Positions 7,793-15,599 of a stretch of 64,000 nucleotides of DNA are shown here, piece by piece. The stretch comes from Streptomyces albiflavescens. GTDB lineage: Bacteria; Actinomycetota; Actinomycetes; Streptomycetales; Streptomycetaceae. Numbering within the stretch: the stretch's first letter is position 1; each line of letters begins with the position of its first letter. The notes beneath the pieces were generated by a model. The model was given only the letters and a program-made list of their open reading frames with translations, ran no database searches and was not told where the DNA came from. The stretch is from assembly GCF_014645835.1 (NCBI RefSeq), contig NZ_BMMM01000016.1, positions 62,001-126,000 of the forward strand, in the 5' to 3' direction. Made by a program: the position numbers and the translations under genes.

Positions 7793-7906
7793 GGGGCCGT
7801 GCCGGTACATCACATGCCCCGTCGCTTACGCGGTTGCCAACAGGCAGAGCTGTGAAAGCCAACCGATCTGCCACCGGCGACGGGGCGGATGTACCGGCAC
7901 GGCCCC
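7793..7906. repeat. 114-bp long interrupted palindrome in an otherwise gene-free 560-bp stretch
   Basis: The intergenic region 7462-8025 has no credible coding frame. Within it, 7793-7811 and 7888-7906 form a perfect 19-bp inverted repeat (GGGGCCGTGCCGGTACATC and its complement). Just inside, GCCCCGTCGC pairs with GCGACGGGGC for 10 more base pairs, and GGTTG/CAACC plus GGCAGA/TCTGCC can pair within the loop. Just to the left, an 18-nt direct repeat CGCAGTCGC(G/C)GACGCACG occurs near 7721 and 7771. It could be a decayed MITE-like element or a structured RNA. No T-run marks it as a terminator. Confidence 0.6.
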
Positions 7907-8025
7907 GCCCCACCCACCGGCGGACACGCGATGGGCGGCGACGCCGGCGACGTCAGCGGCGGCAGGCGCAGACGGCGCGACCCCGACCCGCCCACCAGGC
8001 ACGGGCGCAGACGGCGCACCGCCCC

Positions 8026-8069
8026 TCAGTCCGTCACATCGACCGCGTCAGTCCGTCACATCGATCGCG
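8026..8069. repeat. 22-bp tandem duplication spanning a stop codon
   Basis: Bases 8026-8047 and 8048-8069 are two copies of TCAGTCCGTCACATCGAYCG plus CG with one mismatch. The right copy contains the stop codon and last six codons of the membrane-protein gene at 8048-9457. The left copy lies just beyond its stop. The duplication therefore arose by slippage or unequal exchange at the gene end and does not alter the protein. Confidence 0.85.
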
Positions 8070-9457
8070 CACCGATTCGTCTCGACCCCGGCCGCAGTAA
8101 CCACCTGCACCTCCACCCGCCCCGGCTCCACATCCACCGGCACAGGCACAGTAAGCACCGCATCCGTGGGGTTGCTGAACCCCCCAGCCACCGGCACCAA
8201 CGGCACATGCACATGCACCGCCCCGATCCGGACCACCATCCGCGACAACCGGTCGGCCGTCTGCGCACCCGGCGGCACGAACCCGGCCCCTCGGATCTCG
8301 ATGTCGTCACCGGTGCGGATCGGCGCGTCCAAGTCGCCCGCCTCGCGGGCGCGGACGACGGAGAGGATCACGGGACGCCCGCCCTCGGCGTACTTCCCGG
8401 CGAGGTACGTCGCGGCCGACACCAGCACCAACAGCGCCAGCCCCCAGGGCAGATCCGGCAACTGCGAGGGCCGCCGAGCCAGCCGCACCGCCGCGAAGGC
8501 GAGAGCCACCCCGCTGATCACGACGTACTGGATGTCGGCGAAGCTGCCCCGCCCGGAGTCGTCGGTCAGCAGATCGGCGGCGCGCGGCCGGTCCGCACGC
8601 ACCTTCTGCAGACGCTGCCCCAGCACCCGCAACCCCACCACCCGCCGCACCAGCACCGCGATCCCGCACACCACGGCGACGACGGTCACCACACCGGCGC
8701 CCCGGGCGAGTTCGAGGCCGTTGATCAGTTCGTCCCGCGAGCGGTGCGCGGAGGCGGCCGCGAGCTGCCCCACCAGCACGAGCACCGCGAACGCCACGAA
8801 GAGCACCCACCCGGCCGCCACCGCACGCGAGGTCGAGAGACGATTGTCCTCGCCGATGACGGGCGCGAGGGCACCGCCACGGGCCCGGTGCAGCCAGGCC
8901 GCACCCGTCAGCAGTCCGGCCAGGACGAGTGCCGCGAGCAACCCGGCCGTCCGCGCGGCCGTCCACCCCGCGCCGATCGCGGTGAGCGCCTGCACCAGGA
9001 GCAGCGCCACAGCGGCACCCCAGACCGCGTACGCGGTGTACCGCCACAACCGCCCCAGCCACGCCTCGCCCTCGACGCGCCCGCGCTCGGCGACGAGGTC
9101 GGCGGACTGGGTCAGCTCGTCGGAGACCCACTGCCGGGACGCGGAGGCCGAGTGCGCGACGGCGGCGGGCAGCCCGTGTCCGGACGCCAACTCGTCACGC
9201 TTCGCGAGGAATTCGGCGACAGCGCGCCGGTGCCCCGCGCGCGCCCCGTGCGGGCAGTCCCCACAGGTGCAGCCACCCTCGTGCGCACCCGGGTCCGCCC
9301 CCTGCCCGGAACCGCTCCCGGAACCACGCCCAGGACCGCCCCCGGCACCACGCCCCGCACCGTGTCTCGCCTCCTGCACCGCCACGCCCGCTGCCGCCTT
9401 CCCCGCGCCGAGAACTCCCGTGCGGCCAGACCTTCCGTACGCCTGACTGCCGTACAA
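8048..9457 (-). CDS. multi-pass membrane protein with Cys-rich N-terminus and C-terminal IPT-like domain, unknown function
   Basis: The frame encodes up to 469 residues. The first ~60 residues are Gly/Ala/Arg-rich and may be over-predicted. A compact cysteine motif CTCGDCPHG (about 63-71), which could bind metal, follows. The middle carries about eight hydrophobic helices (for example YAVWGAAVALLLVQALTAIG, then AVAAGWVLFVAFAVLVLVG, then GVVTVVAVVCGIAVLVRRVV). The C-terminal ~100 residues look soluble and beta-rich (DDIEIRGAGFVPPGAQ, VHVHVPLVPVAGGFSNPTDA, VEPGRVEVQVVTAAG), resembling an Ig-like/IPT fold. No enzyme motif is seen. It is divergent from the DUF4429 gene. Confidence 0.7.
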   Translation of the reverse strand: MYGSQAYGRSGRTGVLGAGKAAAGVAVQEARHGAGRGAGGGPGRGSGSGSGQGADPGAHEGGCTCGDCPHGARAGHRRAVAEFLAKRDELASGHGLPAAVAHSASASRQWVSDELTQSADLVAERGRVEGEAWLGRLWRYTAYAVWGAAVALLLVQALTAIGAGWTAARTAGLLAALVLAGLLTGAAWLHRARGGALAPVIGEDNRLSTSRAVAAGWVLFVAFAVLVLVGQLAAASAHRSRDELINGLELARGAGVVTVVAVVCGIAVLVRRVVGLRVLGQRLQKVRADRPRAADLLTDDSGRGSFADIQYVVISGVALAFAAVRLARRPSQLPDLPWGLALLVLVSAATYLAGKYAEGGRPVILSVVRAREAGDLDAPIRTGDDIEIRGAGFVPPGAQTADRLSRMVVRIGAVHVHVPLVPVAGGFSNPTDAVLTVPVPVDVEPGRVEVQVVTAAGVETNRCAIDVTD

Positions 9458-9599
9458 CTGCCTTGCCGTACAACTGCCTTACAACTGCCCCGCGATGACA
9501 GCGCATTGTGCCGTACGGAACACCGCCCGCATCCGGCAGGTCTGGTCAGCGCGGGGGAAGCGCAGGACCCCGTGTTGACCCGGCTGCGAGAATTTCTCC

Positions 9600-10481
9600 A
9601 TGGCCGAGATCATCCAGCGCGACGGGACCTGGGCCTTCGACGGCAACACGGTCAGGATCACGCCGGGACTCCACCGCTCCGTGCCGCTGTTCCGGCAGAC
9701 GTACGGAGAGATCGCCGTTCCCCTGGAGGCGGTATCAGGCATCGTCTACGAACCCGAACGCAAGCGCGGCCGCCTGCGCCTGAGGCTTCGCGAGGGTGCC
9801 GACCCGCTTCTGCAGGCGACCGGCGGACGGCTGCCCGAGGCGGCGGACCCCTACAAGCTCACGGTCGACATCGACCGTTCCGGGGTCGCCGAGTACGTCG
9901 CCGAGGAGATCCGCCGGGCGCTGCTCCTGGACCAGATCCCCAAGGAACCGGCGAAGACCTATCTCCTGTCCGGCCCGCCCGTCCCGGTGTCCGTCCGTTC
10001 CAGCGACGGCACGGTCTCCTTCGACGGCACGCACGTGCGGATCGACTGGGCGGACACCTCCGACCGGGTCAAACGGGCGACGGGCCCGCGGATCATCGCC
10101 GTGGGCGACCTGGTGCAGGTGGAGTGGCTGCCCAACTCCGGTTACGAGGACGGCTTTCTGCGCTTCGTGACGCGCGAGACGGTCTTCTCCAAACTGCCGC
10201 CCGAGAAGGACCCCTACGCCCTCGACCTGTGGGGCAGCGCCCGCCGCGATCTCCTCACGGCGCTCGTCGCCACCGCGGTCACCGCACGTCTGCCGCATCC
10301 GTCGACCCGCACCGGCGAGTACGTGGACCACCCCCAGCTCGCCTCCGCCGTACCGCCGCAGTCCGACCATCACGACGTACTCCTGCGCCGTCTGCGGGAG
10401 TTGGGCGAGCTGCACCGCGACGGTGTGCTGACGGACGAGGAGTTCGCGACGACGAAGGCGGCGGTGCTGCGCGGCTTCTAG
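9600..10481 (+). CDS. DUF4429 domain protein with C-terminal SHOCT-like motif
   Basis: The start is ATG 9600 (MAEIIQRDGTWAFDGNTVRI). The 293-residue protein contains two related DUF4429 units, each with a 'G.V.FDG..VRI' strand pattern (about residues 8-20 and 138-150). The C-terminal 35 residues (LLRRLRELGELHRDGVLTDEEFATTKAAVL) match the short SHOCT oligomerisation motif. There is no signal peptide or membrane helix, so it is likely cytoplasmic. The molecular role of DUF4429 is not known to me. Its TAG stop lies in a decayed copy of the CTAG...GTC repeat family. Confidence 0.9.
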   Translation: MAEIIQRDGTWAFDGNTVRITPGLHRSVPLFRQTYGEIAVPLEAVSGIVYEPERKRGRLRLRLREGADPLLQATGGRLPEAADPYKLTVDIDRSGVAEYVAEEIRRALLLDQIPKEPAKTYLLSGPPVPVSVRSSDGTVSFDGTHVRIDWADTSDRVKRATGPRIIAVGDLVQVEWLPNSGYEDGFLRFVTRETVFSKLPPEKDPYALDLWGSARRDLLTALVATAVTARLPHPSTRTGEYVDHPQLASAVPPQSDHHDVLLRRLRELGELHRDGVLTDEEFATTKAAVLRGF

Positions 10482-10537
10482 GACCTGGCGTCACATTCCC
10501 GCCTGCCCCGCGACGCCTGGCCCTAGGACCTGGCGTC
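10478..10537. repeat. decayed left end of the CTAG inverted-repeat element, partly duplicated
   Basis: Bases 10478-10521 align to the left end of the 179-bp element at 6756 (about 40 of 44 positions: CTAGGACCTGGCGTCACATT, then CCCGCCTGCCCCGCGACGCC). The first 15 bases recur at 10523-10537. The right half is absent. The first CTAG supplies the stop codon of the DUF4429 gene, and the second copy ends next to the stop of the convergent aldolase gene. Confidence 0.75.
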
Positions 10538-11332
10538 TCAGGACAGCAGATCCGGTTCGCTGCGGCTGATGTCCTGCCACAGCGGCTGGTAGTTGATCCA
10601 CGCCACGAGGTCGCCGCCGAGCTGTTCGCGTGTGGCCACCGCCTGCTTGTGGTCGATGAGGATCGGCCGCCCGGCGGCCTTCGCGGTGAGCTGGACCTGG
10701 CTCGACCGCTCCATGGACAGGAACCACCAGGCGGCGGCGTCGACGGAGTCGCCGACGGTGAGCAGCCCGTGGTTGCGCATTACGAGCGCCTTGCGGGTGT
10801 CGAGCGCGCCGGCGATCCGGCGCCCTTCCTCGGCATCCACGGCGACACCCGTGTACGCGTCGTACAGGGCGTGGTCCTGGTAGAAGGCGCAGCTCTCCTG
10901 GGTGATCGCGTCGAGCAGGTCGCCGAGCGCGGACAGGGCGCGCCCGTGCACGGAGTGACAGTGGGCGACGGCGACGACGTCGGGCCGGGCGGCGTGCACC
11001 TGGGCGTGCACGGTGAACGCCGCCTGGTTCACGTGGTAGCGGCCCTCGATCACCTGCCCGTCCTGGTTGGCCATGACCAGGTCGCTCACGGTGACGTGCT
11101 TGAACGGCATCCCGAAGGGGTTCACCCAGAAGCAGTCGCTGTACTCCGGGTCGCGGGCCGTGATGTGCCCGGAGACCCCGTCCTCGAATCCGAGCCGCCC
11201 GAAGATCCGCAGCGCCCCGGCCAGCCGTTCCTTGCGGTGCCGCCGTTCGTCGTCCGCCGACTCGTGCATCGGCGGCATGGCGAACCGCAGCTGGTCGGTG
11301 GGCAGCGGCAGCGGCGGGGTGGGCCCGTGCAT
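10538..11332 (-). CDS. class II aldolase/adducin family protein
   Basis: The 264-residue protein has the class II aldolase signature: GALRIFGRLGFEDGVSGHIT at the N-terminal fold, the metal-binding pair in VAHCHSVHGRAL, and the third His in RNHGLLTVGDSV. The family uses a divalent metal (Zn or similar) to cleave or form C-C bonds of sugar phosphates such as fuculose-1-phosphate or ribulose-5-phosphate. The substrate is not predictable here, and no sugar kinase or transporter is adjacent. Metal-ligand spacing is intact, so an active enzyme is likely. The ATG at 11332 is the start used. Confidence 0.9.
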   Translation of the reverse strand: MHGPTPPLPLPTDQLRFAMPPMHESADDERRHRKERLAGALRIFGRLGFEDGVSGHITARDPEYSDCFWVNPFGMPFKHVTVSDLVMANQDGQVIEGRYHVNQAAFTVHAQVHAARPDVVAVAHCHSVHGRALSALGDLLDAITQESCAFYQDHALYDAYTGVAVDAEEGRRIAGALDTRKALVMRNHGLLTVGDSVDAAAWWFLSMERSSQVQLTAKAAGRPILIDHKQAVATREQLGGDLVAWINYQPLWQDISRSEPDLLS

Positions 11333-11494
11333 TTGTCCTCCAGCACTGGCGTGTTCGGTACGGACCGGAAGTTACCCCCGGTCAGCGCAGGAGAACAGAG
11401 AACTTCGGTGAAGAAAGGGGCACAACCGTGGCCCTGGGCCACTGGTCTGTCTGGATGAGTGCAGGCCTGGCACCCAGGAACCCAGGAGGCGCGC

Positions 11495-12013
11495 ATGACC
11501 CGCGCAGAACGGCGGATCCTCGTCCTGCTCCGGCAGCTCGCCGGGCGGGACTTCGCCGTGCTCAGTGATCTCGGCGGTTCCCCGCGCCGGCTCGCGGTGC
11601 TCACCTACGTCGCCGAGCAGCACGGTTTCCGCTACGCGGAGACGCACCGGGTGGGCCGGGCCCTGCAGGTCCACGTCGTACGGGAGGAGCGGGCGGACCC
11701 GCGGCCGCCGGACTCGGCCGCGGTCCCGGGGCTGCGTTCGGGCACCCTGAGACCGCTGCCGGAGGCGGCGCAGGCGGTCCGTCAGCTGCGGGACCGGATC
11801 GAGCTCGACGCCCTGGCCGAGAACATGAGCGTGCGAACCCGGTCGGTGATCATGACCGCCTGCGCCCTCCTCGTGGGTCTCTGTCTTCTCGTCTCCGGTT
11901 GGCGGGCGGCGCTCGCGGGTTTCGCCGCCATGGAAGCCGTGTTCACCGGCTTCCTGTATCTGGAGGTCGTCCGCCGTCGGAAGCTCGCACGGCGGGTCCA
12001 CGCCGCAGCCTGA
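11495..12013 (+). CDS. uncharacterised protein with C-terminal two-helix membrane anchor
   Basis: I use ATG 11495 (MTRAERRILVLLRQL) because CCAGGAGG lies 6-12 bases upstream; the longer frame starts before that site. The product is 172 residues. The N-terminal half is soluble and Arg-rich, with an alpha/beta look (FAVLSDLGGSPRRLAVLTYVAEQHGF). A linker is followed by a hydrophobic pair (SVIMTACALLVGLCLLVSGW and ALAGFAAMEAVFTGFLYLE) and a basic tail. I do not recognise a family. It reads divergently from the aldolase gene. Confidence 0.65.
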   Translation: MTRAERRILVLLRQLAGRDFAVLSDLGGSPRRLAVLTYVAEQHGFRYAETHRVGRALQVHVVREERADPRPPDSAAVPGLRSGTLRPLPEAAQAVRQLRDRIELDALAENMSVRTRSVIMTACALLVGLCLLVSGWRAALAGFAAMEAVFTGFLYLEVVRRRKLARRVHAAA

Positions 12014-12107
12014 ACCTCGGTGTCTGCGGCCCGGGAACCAGACAGCTGGAAGGCAGGCAGCTGGAAAGCAGACAAAAGATGTCGGGTATCCGCGCGACAC
12101 TCACCGT

Positions 12108-12611
12108 ATGAGCCGTATGAACCGTATGAATCCTGCGCATCCCGCGAACTGGGCAGCCTTCGCCACCGACGAACCCGATCTCGCCCAGAAGGTCGAGGAC
12201 CGCTTCGGAGGCTTTACGCACCACACCCTCGCGACCCTCCGCAAGGACGGCTCGCCCCGCACCACCGGCCTGGAGGTGCGCTTCCTGCACGGCGAGCTCT
12301 GGCTCGGCATGATGCCGAACTCGCTCAAGGCGCTCGACCTGCGCCGCGACCCGCGCTTCGCACTCCAGGCGAACCCGGGGCCGGGCACGGAGATGGCGGG
12401 CGGCGACGTCCGGATCAGCGGGCGCGCGATCGAGGTCGACGATCCGACGACGAAGGCCGCGTACGTGAAAGAGGTGGAACCGCCGCAGCCGTTCCACCTC
12501 TTCCGCACCGAGCTGACGGAGGTCGTACGGACCTACGTCGAGGACGACACGTTTCTGGTCGTCGAGATCTGGAAGCCAGGAGAGCCGGTGCGCGCTCTCA
12601 GGCGGAAGTGA
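12108..12611 (+). CDS. pyridoxamine 5'-phosphate oxidase-family (split-barrel flavin-binding) protein
   Basis: Three in-frame ATGs occur within a 9-nt repeat (12108, 12117, 12126); I report the first, but 12126 (MNPAHPANWAAF) is equally plausible. The protein of at most 167 residues shows the split-barrel fold pattern: FTHHTLATLRKDGSPRTTGL, LHGELWLGMMPNSLKALDLR, RDPRFALQANPG, DVRISGRAIEVDD. Such proteins bind FMN or F420 and reduce or shield small molecules. True PNPOx residues for pyridoxamine phosphate are not evident. Upstream, AGCTGGAARGCAG is repeated. Confidence 0.8.
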   Translation: MSRMNRMNPAHPANWAAFATDEPDLAQKVEDRFGGFTHHTLATLRKDGSPRTTGLEVRFLHGELWLGMMPNSLKALDLRRDPRFALQANPGPGTEMAGGDVRISGRAIEVDDPTTKAAYVKEVEPPQPFHLFRTELTEVVRTYVEDDTFLVVEIWKPGEPVRALRRK

Positions 12612-12620
12612 GCCGGGGCG

Positions 12621-14207
12621 TCACTCCCACTCGATGGTGCCCGGGGGCTTGGAGGTCACGTCGAGGACGACGCGGTTCACGTCCGCGACCTCGTTCGTGA
12701 TCCGCGTCGAGATCTTGGCGAGGACGTCGTACGGCAGACGCGACCAGTCGGCCGTCATGGCGTCCTCACTCGACACCGGACGGAGCACGATCGGGTGGCC
12801 GTACGTCCGGCCGTCGCCCTGGACGCCGACGGAGCGGACGTCCGCGAGCAGGACCACCGGGCACTGCCAGATGTCGCGGTCGAGACCGGCGGCGGTCAGC
12901 TCCTCGCGGGCGATGGCGTCGGCCTCGCGGAGCAGGTCGAGCCGGTCCTTGGTGACCTCGCCGACGATACGGATGCCGAGGCCGGGACCGGGGAACGGCT
13001 GGCGCTGGACGATCTCGTCCGGCAGGCCGAGCTCCTGGCCGACCATCCGGACCTCGTCCTTGAACAGCTTGCGCAGCGGCTCGACGAGCTCGAACTCGAG
13101 GTCCTCGGGGAGGCCGCCCACGTTGTGGTGGGACTTGATGTTGGCCGTGCCGGTGCCGCCACCGGACTCGACCACGTCCGGGTAGAGCGTGCCCTGGACG
13201 AGGAAGGCGACGTCCTCGCCCTCGGCGGCCTCGGCGATGATCTCCACCTGTGCCTGCTCGAAGACCCGGATGAACTCGCGGCCGATGATCTTCCGCTTCT
13301 CCTCGGGGTCGGAGACCCCGGCCAGCGCGGCGAGGAAGCGCTCCTCCGCGTCCACGACCTTCAGCTGTACGCCGGTGGCCGCGACGAAGTCCTTCTCGAC
13401 CTGCTCGGTCTCGTCCTTGCGCATCAGACCGTGGTCGACGTACACGCAGGTCAGCTGGGAGCCGATGGCCTTCTGCACGAGAGCGGCGGCGACGGCGGAG
13501 TCCACGCCGCCGGACAGACCGCAGATGGCGCGCTTGGTGCCGACCTGCTCGCGGATGAGGGCGACCTGCTCGTCGATGACGTTGCCGGTGGTCCAGGAGG
13601 GGGTGAGCCCCGCGCCGCGGTACAGGAAGTGCTCCAGCACCTGCTGGCCGTACGTGGAGTGCATGACCTCCGGGTGGTGCTGGACGCCGTACAGCTTCTG
13701 CTCGTCGTTCTCGAAGGCCGCGACCGGGACGACGTCCGTGGAGGCCGTGACGGTGAAGCCCTCGGGAGCGGCGGAGCAGGCGTCGCCGTGCGACATCCAC
13801 ACCGACTGCTCGTCCGGGGTGCCCTCGAAGAGGGTGGAGCCGGACTTCGAGACGTGCAGCGGCGTGCGGCCGTACTCGCGGGCGCCGGTGTTGTCGACCG
13901 TGCCGCCGAGGGTCGTCGCCATCAGCTGGAAGCCGTAGCACATGCCGAAGACGGGGACCCCGGACTCGAAGATCTCGCGGTCCAGGCGCGGGGCGCCCTC
14001 CGCGTACACCGACGAGGGGCCGCCGGAGAGGATGATCGCCGCCGGGTTCTTGGCGAGCATCTCCTGGACCGGCATGGTGCTCGGCACGATCTCGCTGTAG
14101 ACCCGGGCCTCGCGGACGCGGCGGGCGATGAGCTGGGCGTACTGCGCACCGAAGTCGACGACCAGGACGGTGTCGGGGGCGGCGGCAGCGGGGGTCGCTG
14201 ATGACAC
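12621..14207 (-). CDS. guaA: GMP synthase (glutamine-hydrolysing)
   Basis: I choose GTG 14207 as the start because GGAAGG sits 6 bases upstream, giving 528 residues; an ATG at 14231 and a long extension lack that logic. GuaA aminates XMP to GMP using ATP and glutamine. The class I glutaminase domain has Cys about 90 in GMCYGFQ and HHPEV about 177. The ATP-pyrophosphatase loop SGGVDS is at about 232, followed by VDHGLMRKDE. The C-terminal dimerisation domain ends PPGTIEWE, as in other GuaA proteins. It completes the GMP branch with guaB at 41938. Confidence 0.98.
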   Translation of the reverse strand: MSSATPAAAAPDTVLVVDFGAQYAQLIARRVREARVYSEIVPSTMPVQEMLAKNPAAIILSGGPSSVYAEGAPRLDREIFESGVPVFGMCYGFQLMATTLGGTVDNTGAREYGRTPLHVSKSGSTLFEGTPDEQSVWMSHGDACSAAPEGFTVTASTDVVPVAAFENDEQKLYGVQHHPEVMHSTYGQQVLEHFLYRGAGLTPSWTTGNVIDEQVALIREQVGTKRAICGLSGGVDSAVAAALVQKAIGSQLTCVYVDHGLMRKDETEQVEKDFVAATGVQLKVVDAEERFLAALAGVSDPEEKRKIIGREFIRVFEQAQVEIIAEAAEGEDVAFLVQGTLYPDVVESGGGTGTANIKSHHNVGGLPEDLEFELVEPLRKLFKDEVRMVGQELGLPDEIVQRQPFPGPGLGIRIVGEVTKDRLDLLREADAIAREELTAAGLDRDIWQCPVVLLADVRSVGVQGDGRTYGHPIVLRPVSSEDAMTADWSRLPYDVLAKISTRITNEVADVNRVVLDVTSKPPGTIEWE

Positions 14208-14279
14208 AGGTTGCCTTCCGGCGGTGAGCATGGGGTGTGTGGTGCCGATTCTACCGGGGGCTGGAGTGGGGGTGCCGCC

Positions 14280-14415
14280 GCCGGGCTTTTTCGCCCCCTC
14301 CGCCCCTGCCCGACCCGCATCTGGGGGCTCTGCCCCCAGACCCCCCTGCGATGTCTTTGGGTGCGGGCCGGTGGGGGCTTGTCGCGCAGTTCCCCGCGCC
14401 CCTGACGGGGCGCGG
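14280..14415. repeat. Streptomyces-type intergenic repeat with two hairpins
   Basis: Between guaA and the chorismate mutase leader lie two perfect hairpins. Bases 14320-14328 pair with 14332-14340 (TCTGGGGGC, 3-nt loop), and 14394-14402 pair with 14407-14415 (CCGCGCCCC, 4-nt loop). The motifs GGGGCTCTGCCCCCAGA and CGCAGTTCCCCGCGCCCCTG recur in many Streptomyces intergenic regions (from memory). There is no T-run, and the region lies upstream of guaA, so it is a dispersed repeat rather than a guaA terminator. Confidence 0.65.
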
Positions 14416-14473
14416 AGTCCGCACCCGAGTCTCAGCATCCGAACCTCGGTCGCTCCCTTCGGGCCCACCCATG

Positions 14474-14479
14474 CATACT
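14474..14479 (+). promoter_or_regulatory. putative -10 box for a leaderless leader-peptide transcript
   Basis: CATACT at 14474-14479 resembles the Streptomyces -10 consensus (TANNNT class). It lies 6 bases before the A of the leader-peptide ATG at 14486. That spacing would place the transcription start on the ATG itself, giving a leaderless leader peptide, which agrees with the lack of a Shine-Dalgarno there. No convincing -35 hexamer is seen, so support is weak. Confidence 0.35.
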
Positions 14480-14485
14480 GCTCCC

Positions 14486-14557
14486 ATGCTCACGCACCAG
14501 ACCTTCGCGTTTACCTATGGCAACCGGCCCACCGGCTGCCATGGTCGTGCTGCTTGA
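14486..14557 (+). CDS. putative Phe/Tyr-rich leader peptide of the chorismate mutase attenuator
   Basis: A 23-codon ORF (MLTHQTFAFTYGNRPTGCHG plus RAA) ends at TGA 14555-14557, 108 bases before the chorismate mutase gene. It contains Phe-Ala-Phe-Thr-Tyr encoded TTC GCG TTT ACC TAT. TTT and TAT are rare codons in this G+C-rich genome. The control codons are followed at once by a 10-bp hairpin with one mismatch (14518-14527 with 14532-14541), and then by an intrinsic-terminator-like hairpin. This is the classic layout of ribosome-mediated attenuation, and chorismate mutase is the committed step to Phe and Tyr. Confidence 0.6.
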   Translation: MLTHQTFAFTYGNRPTGCHGRAA

Positions 14558-14608
14558 GCAACTGACAAGCGACTTCCCAGGCGCCCCGGGCCGACAAGGC
14601 CCGGGGCG
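14518..14608 (+). promoter_or_regulatory. attenuator: pause hairpin plus terminator-like hairpin
   Basis: The first hairpin pairs TGGCAACCGG (14518-14527) with CCGGCTGCCA (14532-14541) across a 4-nt loop. The second is a perfect 11-bp stem CGCCCCGGGCC (14582-14592) with 14598-14608 and a GACAA loop, followed by TCTGCCGTTT. That T-run is weak, as is usual for Streptomyces terminators. CGGCCC (14525-14530) could pair with GGGCCG (14588-14593) as a short anti-terminator; this part is tentative. The structure lies between the leader peptide and the chorismate mutase gene. Confidence 0.6.
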
Positions 14609-14665
14609 TCTGCCGTTTCCGGGCCCTGCCGCTCCGGGGCACCCCTTCCACCAAGGAGCCCCACC

Positions 14666-14950
14666 ATGGCCGACGTACTCGACAAGACCGGCGCCCGCAC
14701 CGACGAGGCGGCCGACGTGATCACCGGCGCCCGTGAGCGCATCGACGCCCTCGACGACCGGATCATCGGTCTCGTCCAGGAACGGATGGCGGTCTCGGCG
14801 GTGATCCAGGAGGCCCGGATCGCCTCCGGCGGCCGCCGGGTGAACCTCTCGCGCGAGATGGAGATCCTCGGCCACTTCAGGGAGGCGCTGGGCAAGCCGG
14901 GCACCACGCTGGCCATGACGCTGCTGGAGCTGTGCCGGGGCCGCATCTGA
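14666..14950 (+). CDS. chorismate mutase, AroQ class
   Basis: The start is ATG 14666 with AAGGAG 9-14 bases upstream. The 94-residue protein is an all-helical AroQ-type mutase, which converts chorismate to prephenate for phenylalanine and tyrosine. It shows the usual pattern: RERIDALDDRIIGLVQERM in helix 1 with an active-site Arg, VIQEARIASGGRRVNLSREM, and the C-terminal helix ending LLELCRGRI. There is no fused prephenate dehydratase or DAHP synthase. Transcription is probably governed by the upstream leader-peptide attenuator. About 650 bases downstream are gene-free. Confidence 0.92.
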   Translation: MADVLDKTGARTDEAADVITGARERIDALDDRIIGLVQERMAVSAVIQEARIASGGRRVNLSREMEILGHFREALGKPGTTLAMTLLELCRGRI

Positions 14951-15465
14951 ACCCGGCACACGACCCATGAACCCGTGCACGGCGCACGCACGTACGCATT
15001 CCGTCTCACCCGTACGGCGCGTGACCGCCGCGCCGCGGGCTTCGTTGGTCCCGGTGTCCGTGTCAGCCAGGGGCGGGCCCGAAAGAACCACGCGTGGCTT
15101 CGCTGGAGCGATGAGGCGTACGGATCGTGCCGTGCGCCGTGGGACCTCGCTCCAGGGATGTGACCGGACGGCAGGGGACAGCAGCCCGGTCACTCAAGAG
15201 AACGGTCGGCTCCGGGGACGCCCGGGGCCGACCGGCGGAATCTGTTCCGAGATGGTCCAGACGGTTGCGGAGGCCGTTGCCCATCCAGCACGATGCGAGA
15301 CAGCCCAAGAGAACAGCCCCACGTCCCGACTGCCAATGGTCGACACCACGTACGCGCCCCTCGCGCGCCGGGGCGCACGACCCGGTGGTCGCCCCCGAAC
15401 CAGCGGCGCAACCCCCCGGCGCCGCTTCCAGGCACCGGCGCTGCCCTGACGTCGGTGCTGACGAA

Positions 15466-15569
15466 GAGGGGCCCCGCGGCTCCTCCCCCAAGCTCTCGGC
15501 TTCTCCCCCAGTGCCTCAAGCGCCTGGGAGGTACCCCCGGAGCAGGGGGACCCCACCGCGGGGCCCTTC
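15466..15569. repeat. 104-bp palindromic intergenic repeat in a gene-free 650-bp stretch
   Basis: The region 14951-15599 has no convincing gene. Near its right end, GGGCCCCGCGG (15469-15479) pairs exactly with 15556-15566, and the stem extends to about 14 bp with a wobble pair. The enclosed sequence contains TCCCCCAAGCTCTCGGCTTC and GGGGGACCCC. I recognise these from memory as a common Streptomyces intergenic repeat. It sits just past the 3' end of the next gene (minus strand) and may act as its transcription end. Confidence 0.6.
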
Positions 15570-15599
15570 GCCATGCCTGTCACTCCCCGCCTTCGGCGT

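Noticed and set aside
7889..11458. Very long open frame on the plus strand opposite the 8048 and 10538 genes
   Set aside because: It lies over two credible minus-strand genes and one plus-strand gene in another frame, and its product is Arg/Pro/His-rich with no fold. It is a G+C-driven shadow frame.
12795..14201. Long plus-strand open frame opposite guaA
   Set aside because: It is complementary to the guaA coding region and its Val/Leu/Asp/Gly-rich repeats reflect third-position G/C bias. guaA is certain on the other strand.
14320..14415. Terminator or riboswitch between guaA and chorismate mutase
   Set aside because: The two hairpins match a dispersed Streptomyces intergenic repeat and lie upstream of both genes rather than after either.
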